Notes: a model not told the origin generated them from the letters alone. Positions 1 to 8,456 are shown, counted from the stretch's first letter. The stretch is 64,000 nucleotides of DNA from Acidovorax sp. FHTAMBA (GCF_038958875.1 NZ_CP152407.1:3727501-3791500), one strand, 5' to 3'. A program made the numbers and translations.

Positions 1-1
1 G

Positions 2-631
2 CTGACGAACCTGCCCGGCGGCCAGGTGGGCTTTCTGATCGCGGTGAACGTCATGGTGTTCTTCCTGGCGTTCTTCCTGGACTACTTCGAGCTGTCGTTC
101 ATCGTGGTGCCACTGCTGGCCCCGGTGGCCGACAAGCTGGGCATCGACCTGATCTGGTTCGGCGTGCTGCTGGCCGTGAACATGCAGACCTCGTTCATGC
201 ACCCGCCATTCGGCTTTGCACTGTTCTTCCTGCGCTCGGTGGCGCCCGACAAGCCCTATGTGGACCGCATCACGCGCAAGCGCATGGAGCCCGTGACGAC
301 GATGCAGATCTACCGTGGCGCCATTCCGTTCCTGGTGATCCAGCTGACCATGGTGGGCTTGCTGATCGCCTTCCCGCAGCTCGTGACAGGTGCGCTGGAC
401 AAGAAGGTGGAATACAACATGGAGAGCCTGGGCGACCAGATGCGCGAGTCGCTGGGATCGCCGTCAGACGGTGAATCGTACGGAGAAGAGCCCTTCGGAG
501 CGAGCGAGGAACCCGCCGAGGCACCCGGGGCAGACGCACCCCCTGCCAGCGGCGAACCCGCAGGCAGCGAAGCACCCGCAGACGATCCGATGAAGGCGAT
601 GCAGGACGCGCTGGAGAAACCGGCGAACTGA
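2..631 (+). CDS. TRAP transporter large permease (DctM-type), C-terminal part
   Basis: This is the 3' end of a gene that begins before the window; the reading frame is open from base 2. The visible 209 residues hold the last membrane helices of a TRAP large permease, the subunit that moves a carboxylate-type substrate across the inner membrane using a sodium gradient. The Met-Gln-Thr-Ser-Phe stretch followed by a Pro-Pro-Phe-Gly-Phe-Ala motif is typical of the DctM C-terminal region. After the last helix there is an unusual hydrophilic tail of about 75 residues rich in Pro, Ala, Glu and Gly, absent from short family members. The two receptor genes downstream on the other strand are plausible partners, which is inference. 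Confidence 0.85.
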   Translation: MTNLPGGQVGFLIAVNVMVFFLAFFLDYFELSFIVVPLLAPVADKLGIDLIWFGVLLAVNMQTSFMHPPFGFALFFLRSVAPDKPYVDRITRKRMEPVTTMQIYRGAIPFLVIQLTMVGLLIAFPQLVTGALDKKVEYNMESLGDQMRESLGSPSDGESYGEEPFGASEEPAEAPGADAPPASGEPAGSEAPADDPMKAMQDALEKPAN

Positions 632-695
632 AACGGGCCACCCGAGGGGAATGGGCGGCGCAGTGCGCGCGCGCCCCAACCCCCTGCTCCCACCC

Positions 696-719
696 AAGGC
701 CCTGCGGGGCCTTTTTCTT
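696..719 (+). terminator. Rho-independent terminator after the TRAP permease
   Basis: AAGGCCC and GGGCCTT form a 7-bp stem with a 4-base loop, followed by a T-rich run. It lies 65 bases after the permease stop codon. Confidence 0.7.
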
Positions 720-930
720 TGCGCGCAGCACACACGATCTGGCGGCACGAGCCGGCAAACCACCTCGCGAATCACAACACCACCGTGCGACCTGCCAGGT
801 TGCACCCGCAAAGCGCCAGGCGGGTGCGTGCGGCGCGTCCCCGCACAATAAAAACTGTGTTTGATGTATCGCCGGGTGGCTGCACGGTGGCAGCACGGGT
901 GGCCTAACGAATATCTGGGTCAAATATGCC

Positions 931-975
931 GCAAGCGCTTTACCAGCATGCGCTAGCAGCTCTTCTTTTCATAGC
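931..975 (+). repeat. Dispersed palindromic repeat, family A, copy 1
   Basis: This is a diverged copy of the roughly 38-bp element with paired AGCGCTT / AAGCGCT arms and a CAGCT...ATAGC end. It lies in the gap between converging genes. Strand is given so that the GGCC-like end comes first and the ATAGC end last. Confidence 0.6.
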
Positions 976-1070
976 ATTTTTTACCCATGAACTTGGGCCG
1001 TTGGCAGCCCCGACCGCCTGCGCGAAGGCCTGGGCATGCGCCGTACAGGCTGGGCCTGGCGCAAACGCAA

Positions 1071-1095
1071 AAAAGCCGCGACATGCGCGGCTTTT
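1071..1095 (-). terminator. Hairpin terminator after dctP copy 1
   Basis: AAAAGCCGCG and CGCGGCTTTT form a perfect 10-bp stem around a 5-base loop. On the minus strand it is followed by a run of T and lies about 50 bases past the stop codon of the receptor gene. It could also act on the other strand. Confidence 0.85.
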
Positions 1096-1146
1096 CTGAG
1101 ATGGAACGGGCAGCAACTCCTGGCTGCTGCCCCCGGCAAAGATCGG

Positions 1147-2229
1147 TCAGATCTTCACGCCGTTCATGTACTGGTTGTACGGATACTCGGAGAAGCGGTT
1201 CCACAGGATCTGGTCACGCTGGAAGGCACGCATGTCGTCGTAGATCTTCTTGAACTCGGGCGACTTGGCGTTGTGCTCTGCATAAACTTCCATGCAAGCC
1301 TTGAAGCCGGCGTCGATGACAGCCTTGGGGAAAGCCGTGAGCTTGGTCTTTTCTGCCACCAGCTTCTTGAGCGCGATCGGGTTGTAGGCGTCGTACTTGG
1401 CGGTCATGTCCGTTGCGGCCACAGCCATGGCGGCATTCAGGATGGCCTTGTTCTCTTCCGACAGGGCGGCGTACTTCTTGTTGTTGACGAAGAACTCCAG
1501 ATCCGCGCCACCTTCCCACCAGCCGGGGTAGTAGTAGAACGGTGCCACCTTGGCAAAGCCCAGCTTGGCATCGTCGTAGGGGCCCACGAACTCGGCCGCG
1601 TCCAGCGTGCCCTTTTCAAGCGCCTGGTAGATGTCACCAGCGGGCATGTTCTGCGACACCACGCCCAGCTTGGCCATCGCCTCGCCGAACACACCGCCGC
1701 CCATGCGCATCTTCAGGCCCTTGAGGTCTGCAACCGTCTTGATTTCCTTGCGGTACCAGCCGCCCATCTGCGTGCCGGTGTTGCCGCCGCTGGCGGTGTG
1801 GAAGTTGTACTTTTCAAAGAACGCATCCATCAGCTTGGCGCCGTTGCCGTACTTCTTCCAGGAGGCGGTCTGGCGTGCGGTCAGGCCAAAGGGCACGGCG
1901 CAGCTGAAGGCAAAAACCGGATCCTTGCCCGTGAAGTAGTAGGCCGCGGACTGTGCCATGTCGATGGTGTCGGCCTGCAGGGCATCGACCACGCCAAACG
2001 CGGGCATCAGCTCGCCTGCGGGGTGCACCGTGATTTCAAACTTGCCACCCGACATGGCCTTGACGGCCTTGGCCATGGTTTCGGCGCTGCCGAAAATCGT
2101 GTCCAGCGACTTGGGGAAGCTGGAAGCCAGGCGCCAGCGCACTGCGGCCTGTGCGTGTACAGCGGGCGCAACGCCTGCAGCCAGCACGCCGGCAATGCCA
2201 GCCTGTTTGATGATTGAGCGACGATCCAT
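1147..2229 (-). CDS. TRAP transporter substrate-binding protein, TakP-like (copy 1)
   Basis: This is a periplasmic receptor of a TRAP transporter (DctP family), 360 residues. The N-terminus has a twin-arginine-type signal (MDRRSIIKQAG, then a hydrophobic stretch ending AVHAQA), so export through Tat is likely. The body carries the GGNTGTQMGGW and GPYDD...YYYPGWWEGG blocks seen in TakP-type receptors that bind 2-oxo acids, so a 2-keto acid ligand is a reasonable inference. The start at 2229 is chosen because GGAGAG lies 8 bases upstream and the signal peptide begins there; a longer frame upstream has no such support. A clear paralogue lies directly upstream on the same strand, and a permease end faces it. 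Confidence 0.9.
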   Translation of the reverse strand: MDRRSIIKQAGIAGVLAAGVAPAVHAQAAVRWRLASSFPKSLDTIFGSAETMAKAVKAMSGGKFEITVHPAGELMPAFGVVDALQADTIDMAQSAAYYFTGKDPVFAFSCAVPFGLTARQTASWKKYGNGAKLMDAFFEKYNFHTASGGNTGTQMGGWYRKEIKTVADLKGLKMRMGGGVFGEAMAKLGVVSQNMPAGDIYQALEKGTLDAAEFVGPYDDAKLGFAKVAPFYYYPGWWEGGADLEFFVNNKKYAALSEENKAILNAAMAVAATDMTAKYDAYNPIALKKLVAEKTKLTAFPKAVIDAGFKACMEVYAEHNAKSPEFKKIYDDMRAFQRDQILWNRFSEYPYNQYMNGVKI

Positions 2230-2439
2230 GAGGTTCTCTCCGAAGTATTGTTTGCGAAACTCGACCGGAGAGCGTTGTGCGCCTCCCGCCAAGGGTATTG
2301 ACCCTGAGGGATTGTAGAAACATGACCGCACCCGGTCGTGCGGGTTTTCCCCCGCAACGGGGCGCTGCGCCCGAGGACTTCAGGGTTCTGCAAGCATCGG
2401 CAGGCGCTGCGCGGCCTGACAGCGCGTTTGGATACGCGT

Positions 2440-3522
2440 TCAGATCCGCTGGGCAGACATGAAGCTGTCGTAGCGGGCTTCCGCAAACCGGAACCAGAAG
2501 ATCTGGTCGCGCTGGAAATTGCGCATGTCCGTGTAGATCTTTTTCCACTCCGGGCTGCGCGCCTCGTTCAGCGCAAAAATCTCCATGGCGGTGCGAAAAG
2601 CGGTGTCGAGCACCGGCAGCGAGAACGGCAGCACCTTGGTCTTGGCAATCACAAGCTGCTTGAGTGCGCTGGGGTTGAGCGCATCGTATTTGGCCAGCAT
2701 GTCCGCGTGGGCCAGCGACGACGCCGCGTTGACGATGGCCTTGTGCTCGGCCGACAGCGCATCGAAGGCCTTGCGGTGCACAAAAAAATCCAGCTCCAGC
2801 CCGCCCTCCCACCAGCCGGGGTAGTAGTAAAAAGGCGCCACCTTGTTGAACCCGAGCTTCTGGTCGTCATAGGGGCCCACCCACTCTGCCGCGTCGATGG
2901 CCCGCTTTTGCAAGGCGCTGTAGATCTCGCCGCCCGGCATGTCCACGGGGATCGCGCCCATGCGGGCCATCACCTCGCCCACCAGCCCGCCGCCCAGGCG
3001 CATCTTCATGCCCTTGAAGTCAGAGACATCCCTGATCTCCTTGAGGTACCAGCCGCCCATCTGCGTGCCGGTGTTGCCGCCCGCAAAACTGACGATGTTG
3101 TAGCCCGCGTAGAACTCGTCCATCAGCCTGCGCCCGTTGCCGCGCAGCATCCAGGCATTCATTTGCCGGGCGTTGAAACCAAACGGAATCGCAGACCCGA
3201 GGGCAAAAGCCTGGTTTTGCGCATAAAAGTAGTAGGGCGCTGTGTGCGCAATGTCGATCTGGCCGCCTTGCACGGCCTCCAGCACGCCAAAGGCGGGCAT
3301 CAGATCGCCCGCAGCGTGCACCACCACTTCGAATCTGCCACCCGAAAGCTCCTTCACGGCCTTGGCAAAAACCTCAGCACCCCCGTAAATCGTGTCGAGC
3401 GATTTTGGAAAACTCGACGCCAGGCGCCAGCGCACCACGGGCTGCGCCTGCACGGCAGGCGCGAGTCCGGTCGCGAGCACACCAGCAATGCCAGCGTGCC
3501 GAATGGCGGAACGACGATCCAT
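2440..3522 (-). CDS. TRAP transporter substrate-binding protein, TakP-like (copy 2)
   Basis: This is a second DctP-family receptor of exactly the same length (360 residues), collinear with the gene downstream and identical at more than half of positions by eye. It keeps the Tat-type signal (MDRRSAIRHAG), the GGNTGTQMGGW block and the GPYDD...YYYPGWWEGG block. The pair therefore looks like a tandem duplication that has diverged, perhaps to bind a different 2-keto acid. The 210-base gap to copy 1 shows no strong terminator on this strand, so co-transcription is possible. No membrane subunit gene accompanies either copy on this strand. Confidence 0.9.
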   Translation of the reverse strand: MDRRSAIRHAGIAGVLATGLAPAVQAQPVVRWRLASSFPKSLDTIYGGAEVFAKAVKELSGGRFEVVVHAAGDLMPAFGVLEAVQGGQIDIAHTAPYYFYAQNQAFALGSAIPFGFNARQMNAWMLRGNGRRLMDEFYAGYNIVSFAGGNTGTQMGGWYLKEIRDVSDFKGMKMRLGGGLVGEVMARMGAIPVDMPGGEIYSALQKRAIDAAEWVGPYDDQKLGFNKVAPFYYYPGWWEGGLELDFFVHRKAFDALSAEHKAIVNAASSLAHADMLAKYDALNPSALKQLVIAKTKVLPFSLPVLDTAFRTAMEIFALNEARSPEWKKIYTDMRNFQRDQIFWFRFAEARYDSFMSAQRI

Positions 3523-3648
3523 GGGGTTTGTCTCCAGTACGGTGGCGGTGCCACCCCGCGAGCGCAGCGCCGAAGCGAGATGGCTGCGGTCCGGTACGAT
3601 TCTAGGAGCAAGCGACTGGGGGCCGGGTTGTCGGATACCCCAGTGAGC

Positions 3649-5559
3649 CTATGCCGTACCGGCAGAAGGCGCCGCCACCAACCCCGCGCTGAAAGCACGC
3701 ACGGACTTTTCAATGCCTGCTGCATCCAGCCCTTGCAGCGCGAGCAACTTGGCCGGGTCGCCGTGCTCGATGAATACATCGGGCAGGCCCAGCTGAAGCA
3801 CCGGCCGCACGATGCCCATGCCGTTGAGCGCCTCGGTCACCGCACTGCCCGCGCCACCCATGATGGCGCCTTCTTCCAGCGTGACCAGGGCATCGTGGCG
3901 CCCGGCCACCTCGCGCAGCAAGGCTTCGTCAATGGGTTTGGCCCAGCGCATGTTGACCACGGTGGCATCCAGTGCCTCGCCCGCTTGCAGCGCGGGATAC
4001 AGCAGCGTGCCAAACGCCAGGATGGCAATGCGTGGCGCCTTCGGGTCGCCGCCCTGGCGCTCACGGCGGATCTCGCCTTTGCCAAAGGGCAGGCCTTCCA
4101 GCGCCGCCAGGGGCGCCACACCAGCGCCGCTGCCGCGCGGGTAGCGCACCGCGACGGGGTGGTCCTGCTCGAAGGCGCTGCTGAGCAGCTGGCGGCATTC
4201 GCGCTCGTCCGCCGGACAGGCCATGCTCATGTTGGGGATGCAGCGCACAAACGGAATGTCATAAGCGCCTGCATGCGTGGCGCCGTCTGCGCCCACCAGC
4301 CCGGCGCGGTCCAGCGCAAACACCACGGGCAGGTTCTGCAGCGCCACGTCGTGGATCAACTGGTCATAGCCGCGCTGCAAGAAGGTGGAGTAGATGGCCA
4401 CCACGGGCTTCACGCCCTCGCAGGCCATGCCCGCCGCGAACGTGACGGCATGCTGCTCGGCAATGCCCACGTCGTAGTAGCGGTCCGGAAAGCGTTTTTC
4501 AAACTCGACCATGCCCGAGCCCTCGCGCATGGCCGGGGTGATGCCCACGAGGCGCGGGTCCTGTGCAGCCATGTCGCACAGCCACTGGCCGAACACCTGG
4601 GTGAACGTCTGCTTGGGCGGCGTCGCGGGCTTGGTCAGGCCCACGCTGGGGTCGAACTTGCCGGGGCCGTGGTAGGCCACAGGGTCGGCCTCGGCCAGCT
4701 TGTAGCCCTGGCCTTTTTTGGTGACCACGTGCAGGAACTGCGGACCCTTGAGGCTCTTGATGTTCTCGAGGGTGGGGATCAGCGAATCGAGGTCGTGCCC
4801 GTCGATGGGACCGATGTAGTTGAAGCCGAATTTTTCGAACAGTGTGGCGGGCACCACCATGCCCTTGGCCTGCTGCTCAAAGCGCTTGGCCAGCTCCAGC
4901 AGCGGCGGCACGGGCCGCAGCACGGTCTTGCCCATATTCTTGGCGGCGGCGTAGAACTGGCCGCTCATGAGCTGCGCGAGGTAGCGGTTGAGCGCACCCA
5001 CGGGCGGGCTGATGCTCATGTCGTTGTCGTTGAGCACCACCAGCAGGTTGCAGTCGGCCACGCCGGCGTTGTTCAGGGCCTCGAACGCCATGCCGGCGCT
5101 CATCGCACCGTCTCCGATGATGGCCACGGCGTGGCGGTTTTCGCCCTTGCGCTTGGCGGCCAGCGCCATGCCCAGCGCGGCCGAGATGCTGGTGCTCGAA
5201 TGCGCCGTGCCAAAGGTGTCGTAAATGCTCTCGGCCCGCTGCGGAAAGCCCGAGATGCCGCCCAACTGGCGCAGCGTGTGCATGCGGTCGCGCCTGCCCG
5301 TCAGGATCTTGTGCGGGTACGTCTGGTGGCCCACGTCCCACACCAGGCGGTCTTCCGGCGTATGAAAGACGTGGTGCAGTGCCACAGTTAGCTCCACCGT
5401 TCCCAGGTTCGAGCTCAAATGGCCACCGGTCTGGGAGACGCTTTCCAGCACAAATCCGCGCAGTTCGGTCGCCAGGGCCTTGAGGTCTGCGCGCGAAAGC
5501 TGGCGCAGGTCGGCCGGGTCATTGATGGTTTGCAGCAGGGGGAAGGACATCGTGGACAT
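3649..5559 (-). CDS. dxs: 1-deoxy-D-xylulose-5-phosphate synthase
   Basis: This thiamine-diphosphate enzyme joins pyruvate and glyceraldehyde 3-phosphate to make DXP, the first step of the MEP isoprenoid pathway and a source of thiamine and pyridoxal precursors. The 636-residue product is close to the usual length of about 620. The ThDP-binding GDG motif lies at about residues 149-151, a conserved HQTYPHK block at about 78-84, and the catalytic Glu in an IAEQHAVTFAAG block at about 375. The transketolase-like N-terminal, pyrimidine-binding and C-terminal domains are all present. A start nine bases further in is also possible. ispA lies just upstream, so two isoprenoid genes are grouped, with a family A repeat between them. 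Confidence 0.97.
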   Translation of the reverse strand: MSTMSFPLLQTINDPADLRQLSRADLKALATELRGFVLESVSQTGGHLSSNLGTVELTVALHHVFHTPEDRLVWDVGHQTYPHKILTGRRDRMHTLRQLGGISGFPQRAESIYDTFGTAHSSTSISAALGMALAAKRKGENRHAVAIIGDGAMSAGMAFEALNNAGVADCNLLVVLNDNDMSISPPVGALNRYLAQLMSGQFYAAAKNMGKTVLRPVPPLLELAKRFEQQAKGMVVPATLFEKFGFNYIGPIDGHDLDSLIPTLENIKSLKGPQFLHVVTKKGQGYKLAEADPVAYHGPGKFDPSVGLTKPATPPKQTFTQVFGQWLCDMAAQDPRLVGITPAMREGSGMVEFEKRFPDRYYDVGIAEQHAVTFAAGMACEGVKPVVAIYSTFLQRGYDQLIHDVALQNLPVVFALDRAGLVGADGATHAGAYDIPFVRCIPNMSMACPADERECRQLLSSAFEQDHPVAVRYPRGSGAGVAPLAALEGLPFGKGEIRRERQGGDPKAPRIAILAFGTLLYPALQAGEALDATVVNMRWAKPIDEALLREVAGRHDALVTLEEGAIMGGAGSAVTEALNGMGIVRPVLQLGLPDVFIEHGDPAKLLALQGLDAAGIEKSVRAFSAGLVAAPSAGTA

Positions 5560-5572
5560 TGACTATTCTTTT

Positions 5573-5610
5573 CATAGCTGCCAGCGCTTTACAGATAAGC
5601 GCTGGAGGCC
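5573..5610 (-). repeat. Dispersed palindromic repeat, family A, copy 2
   Basis: A good copy between dxs and ispA: CATAGCTGCCAGCGCTT, a 6-base spacer, then AAGCGCTGGAGGCC. The two arms can pair in RNA. Confidence 0.75.
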
Positions 5611-5674
5611 GATTTGGCATTGAATTGACTGCAGCGGACATGATCAGGGTGCAGCACGGGTCATCGGGCCGGGT

Positions 5675-6667
5675 TCAATGCGAGCGGCGCACCACCATGT
5701 CGGCCAGGGCCGCCAGCGCACGGGTATCCGGCAGGCCACTGCGGGCGAGGGCCTCATGCGCCTCGGCCAGCAGCTCCTGGGCATAGGCCTGCGCCCGCGC
5801 GAGCCCCAGCAAAGACACATAGGTGGGCTTGTCGGCCGCAGCATCCTTGCCCGCTGTCTTGCCCAGCGTGGCGGAATCGGCCACCACGTCCAGGATGTCA
5901 TCCACCACCTGGAACGCAAGGCCCATGGCCGCCCCGTAGTCGGACAGCGCCTGGTAGGCCGCGCCCACAGCGTGGCCGCATGCCGCCCCCATGAGCACAC
6001 TGCCCTGCAGCAGCGCGCCGGTCTTGAGCCGGTGCATCTGGCGCAACTGGTCTTCGGTCAGCGCCACACCCACGCTGGCCAGGTCGATGGCCTGCCCGCC
6101 CGCCATGCCGGCCGACCCTGCGGCCCGCGCCAGCAGCCTGCACAGCGTGGCCTGTGTGGCGGCAGGAATCGCGCTGCCGTCCGGCGTGAGCAGCTCAAAA
6201 GCAAAGGCCTGCAGCGCATCGCCCGCCAGCAGCGCCTGGGCCTCGCCAAACTGCACGTGCACGGTGGGCTTGCCACGGCGCAGCACGTCGTTGTCCATGC
6301 AGGGCATGTCGTCGTGCACCAGCGAGTAGGCGTGGATGAGCTCCACCGCGCACGCGGCCCGCAGGGCTGCTTCGTCCAAACCGGCCCGCAGGGCCGCCTC
6401 GTCCATGCCCGCACGCAGGGCTGCATCGTCATGCACCTCAGACGCCGTGGCTCCACTGCAGACCGCCTCGTAGGCCGCCAGCACCAGCAGCGGCCGCAGG
6501 CGCTTGCCGCCATCGAGCACGGCATAGCGCATGGCGTCGCCCAGCCCGGCGGGTGCGCCGTCGCCCACCCATTGCGACAGGGCCTGCTCCACGCGGGCCA
6601 GGCGGGTCTGGGTCCAGGCGGTCATGTCCAGCGACTGGCATTCGGAAATCATGGGCACCGCGCTCAT
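5675..6667 (-). CDS. ispA: Short-chain polyprenyl (farnesyl) diphosphate synthase
   Basis: This cytosolic prenyltransferase condenses IPP with allylic diphosphates to give farnesyl diphosphate. The first Asp-rich motif is seen as DDMPCMDND and the second as DDILDVVAD, with the usual GKRLRPLL and GDALQAFAFELL blocks. The start at 6667 is chosen because its ATG overlaps the xseB stop in an ATGA arrangement; a longer upstream frame would lie inside xseB. The product is 330 residues, longer than the usual 295-300. The extra length is partly a three-fold 9-residue repeat (DEAALRAGL-type units, encoded at about 6360-6430) just before the first Asp-rich motif. Translational coupling with xseB is likely. 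Confidence 0.95.
   Translation of the reverse strand: MSAVPMISECQSLDMTAWTQTRLARVEQALSQWVGDGAPAGLGDAMRYAVLDGGKRLRPLLVLAAYEAVCSGATASEVHDDAALRAGMDEAALRAGLDEAALRAACAVELIHAYSLVHDDMPCMDNDVLRRGKPTVHVQFGEAQALLAGDALQAFAFELLTPDGSAIPAATQATLCRLLARAAGSAGMAGGQAIDLASVGVALTEDQLRQMHRLKTGALLQGSVLMGAACGHAVGAAYQALSDYGAAMGLAFQVVDDILDVVADSATLGKTAGKDAAADKPTYVSLLGLARAQAYAQELLAEAHEALARSGLPDTRALAALADMVVRRSH
6360..6430 (-). repeat. 27-bp in-frame tandem repeat inside ispA
   Basis: About 2.6 copies of a 27-bp unit (6360-6386, 6387-6413, then a partial unit) encode DDAALRAGM, DEAALRAGL and DEAALRAAC. The copies differ at a few bases, so the expansion is not brand new. Confidence 0.85.
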
Positions 6668-6906
6668 TCCTGGTTCCATGGTTGCAGTTGCCCTTCGTCC
6701 AGCACCTTGATCTGGTCCTGCACGGCATCGAGCCGCTGGCGGCAAAACGCCAGCAGCGTGGCGCCGCGCTGGTAGCCGGCCAGCATCTGGTCCAGCGGCA
6801 ACTGGCCCGACTCGATGCGGGCCACGAGTTGCTCCAGCTCTTCCAGCGCCGCCTCGTAGCTGGCGGGTTCGGCGGGAGGAAGGGGTGTTGCGGGGGCCTT
6901 GGGCAT
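6664..6906 (-). CDS. xseB: Exodeoxyribonuclease VII small subunit
   Basis: This is the small subunit of the single-strand-specific exonuclease VII, which works with XseA in mismatch repair and in processing of DNA ends. The 80-residue product has the family pattern: a first helix with SYEAALEELEQLVARIESGQLPLDQ and a second with YQRGATLLAFCRQRLDAVQ. It is preceded by a short Pro/Ala-rich N-terminus. The stop codon overlaps the ispA start (ATGA). The xseB-ispA-dxs order is common in proteobacteria, which supports the call. Confidence 0.95.
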   Translation of the reverse strand: MPKAPATPLPPAEPASYEAALEELEQLVARIESGQLPLDQMLAGYQRGATLLAFCRQRLDAVQDQIKVLDEGQLQPWNQE

Positions 6907-7061
6907 GGAGGGGGCGGCAGTGCGCGGGTGAAAAACCGGTGATTTTAGGCGCAGCGCTGTGGCGCCCGTGTCAGACAGCAGCAGATCCGTAGGAGGCCTC
7001 TATTTTCTGGAACCGACGATTTCTATTCACGTAGCGGGGGTGCGGGAATAACCCCACCGCC

Positions 7062-7067
7062 TATAAT
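7062..7067 (+). promoter_or_regulatory. Possible -10 box upstream of the Rieske gene
   Basis: A perfect TATAAT sits 110 bases before the Rieske start codon, but no good -35 hexamer is visible at the usual distance. It is the only strong -10 match in this gap. Confidence 0.35.
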
Positions 7068-7082
7068 CCCATTCCCGTCGAG

Positions 7083-7112
7083 CCGGCCACCTTCTGAGCC
7101 GGTTTTCTTTTT
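7083..7112 (+). terminator. Terminator-like hairpin in the leader of the Rieske gene
   Basis: CCGGC and GCCGG pair across a 10-base loop, extendable by two weaker pairs, and are followed directly by TTTTCTTTTT. It lies between the possible -10 box and the start codon, so it could be a weak attenuator or a leftover terminator. Confidence 0.4.
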
Positions 7113-7176
7113 CCAGATGTGCCTTCCCGGCGCACCTCCCGCACTCTCTGTGGGGAGTCTTTAGGTCAGGTCACCC

Positions 7177-8316
7177 ATGTCTGATTTAAGTCTTCAACTG
7201 CAGCAGGCCGCAAGCCAACTACCAGTTTCAAGCTATTTTGACGATGCGCTGTTCCAGCGCGAGCTGGATACCATCTTCCAGCGCGGGCCCCGCTACGTGG
7301 GGCACCAATTGGCCGTGCCCAACACGGGTGACTACTACGCCCTGCCCCAGGAAGGAGAGGGCCGCGCGCTGGTGCGCAACGCCCAGGGCGGCATCGAGCT
7401 GATCTCCAACGTGTGCCGCCACCGCCAGGCCGTCATGCTCAAGGGCAAGGGTTCGCTGAACACGCAGCAAAAGGGCAGCGCGGGCGGCAACATCGTGTGC
7501 CCATTGCACCGCTGGACGTACAACCCCCAGGGCGAACTGCTGGGCGCGCCCCACTTCGCGCACGACCCGTGCCTGAACCTGAACAACTACAAGCTGCGCG
7601 AGTGGAACGGCCTGCTGTTTGAGGACAACGGCTACGACGTGGCCGCCGACCTGGCCCAGATGGGCCCGCGCGCCGACCTGGACTTTGGCGGCTACGTGCT
7701 CGACCATGTGGAGCTGCACGAGTGCAACTACAACTGGAAGACCTTCATCGAGGTCTATCTGGAGGACTACCACGTCGGCCCCTTCCACCCGGGCCTGGGC
7801 AGCTTTGTGACGTGTGACGACCTGCGCTGGGAGTTTGGCAAGAACTACTCCGTGCAGACCGTGGGCGTGGCCAACCGCCTGGGCAAGGCGGGCAGCCCGG
7901 TGTACGAGCGCTGGCACAAGGCGCTGCTGGACTACCGTGAAGGCAAGCCGCCAAAGTACGGCGCCATCTGGCTCACGCTGTACCCGCACATCATGATCGA
8001 GTGGTACCCGCATGTGCTCACCGTGTCCACCCTGCACCCCATCAGCCCCACCAGGACGCTGAACATGGTGGAGTTCTACTACCCCGAGGAAATCGCCGCC
8101 TTCGAGCGCGAATTCGTCGAGGCGCAGAAGGCCGCCTACATGGAGACCTGCATCGAGGACGACGAAATCGGCGAGCGCATGGACGCCGGCCGCAAGGCGC
8201 TGCTGGAGCGCGGCGACAACGAGGTGGGCCCCTACCAGAGCCCCATGGAAGACGGCATGCAGCACTTTCACGAGTGGTATCGCGAGGCGATGGGCGCCGG
8301 CGTCCCGAAACGCTGA
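7177..8316 (+). CDS. Rieske [2Fe-2S] aromatic ring-hydroxylating oxygenase, alpha subunit-like
   Basis: The 379-residue product has a Rieske domain with C80-x-H82 and C108-x2-H111 binding a 2Fe-2S cluster. A catalytic domain follows, containing NWKTFIEVYLEDYHVGPFHP, whose two histidines (about 199 and 204) are typical ligands of the mononuclear iron. It should therefore hydroxylate or demethylate an organic substrate using electrons from a reductase. No beta subunit, ferredoxin or reductase gene is adjacent, so its partners must be encoded elsewhere and the substrate cannot be told. Members of this branch are widespread single genes in Burkholderiales. The ribosome binding site is weak (AGGTCAGGTCACCC before ATG). 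Confidence 0.88.
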   Translation: MSDLSLQLQQAASQLPVSSYFDDALFQRELDTIFQRGPRYVGHQLAVPNTGDYYALPQEGEGRALVRNAQGGIELISNVCRHRQAVMLKGKGSLNTQQKGSAGGNIVCPLHRWTYNPQGELLGAPHFAHDPCLNLNNYKLREWNGLLFEDNGYDVAADLAQMGPRADLDFGGYVLDHVELHECNYNWKTFIEVYLEDYHVGPFHPGLGSFVTCDDLRWEFGKNYSVQTVGVANRLGKAGSPVYERWHKALLDYREGKPPKYGAIWLTLYPHIMIEWYPHVLTVSTLHPISPTRTLNMVEFYYPEEIAAFEREFVEAQKAAYMETCIEDDEIGERMDAGRKALLERGDNEVGPYQSPMEDGMQHFHEWYREAMGAGVPKR

Positions 8317-8372
8317 ATACGGCGACAAAACCCCGCCAATCCGCAGGCCCGCTGTGGCCTGCTCTCATTACA

Positions 8373-8409
8373 ATAGCTGCCGCCGCTTGGTAAACAAGCG
8401 CTGGCGGCT
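8373..8409 (-). repeat. Dispersed palindromic repeat, family A, copy 3
   Basis: ATAGCTGCCGCCGCTTG, a short spacer, then CAAGCGCTGGCGGCT, followed by ATTTTTACTT. It lies after the Rieske gene and may double as its terminator. Confidence 0.7.
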
Positions 8410-8456
8410 ATTTTTACTTCTGCACCAGCCGGTGCGCTTCAAGAGATTACAACCCG

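Larger units (their letters stand above)
632..1146. other. Intergenic region between converging dctM and dctP genes
   Basis: There is no convincing gene in these 515 bases. The region holds a terminator for the permease near 696-719, a family A repeat near 931-975 and a second hairpin terminator near 1071-1095 serving the minus-strand receptor gene. Short open frames here have no ribosome binding site and no family resemblance. Confidence 0.6.

Noticed and set aside
2320..2360. Terminator between the two dctP genes
   Set aside because: The hairpin CCGCAC...GTGCGG is followed by T only on the plus strand, the wrong direction for the two receptor genes.
2338..5391. A 1017-codon open frame on the plus strand across dctP copy 2 and dxs
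   Set aside because: It is antisense to two clear genes, has a His/Arg/Ala-rich composition typical of the complement of GC-rich coding DNA, and resembles no family.
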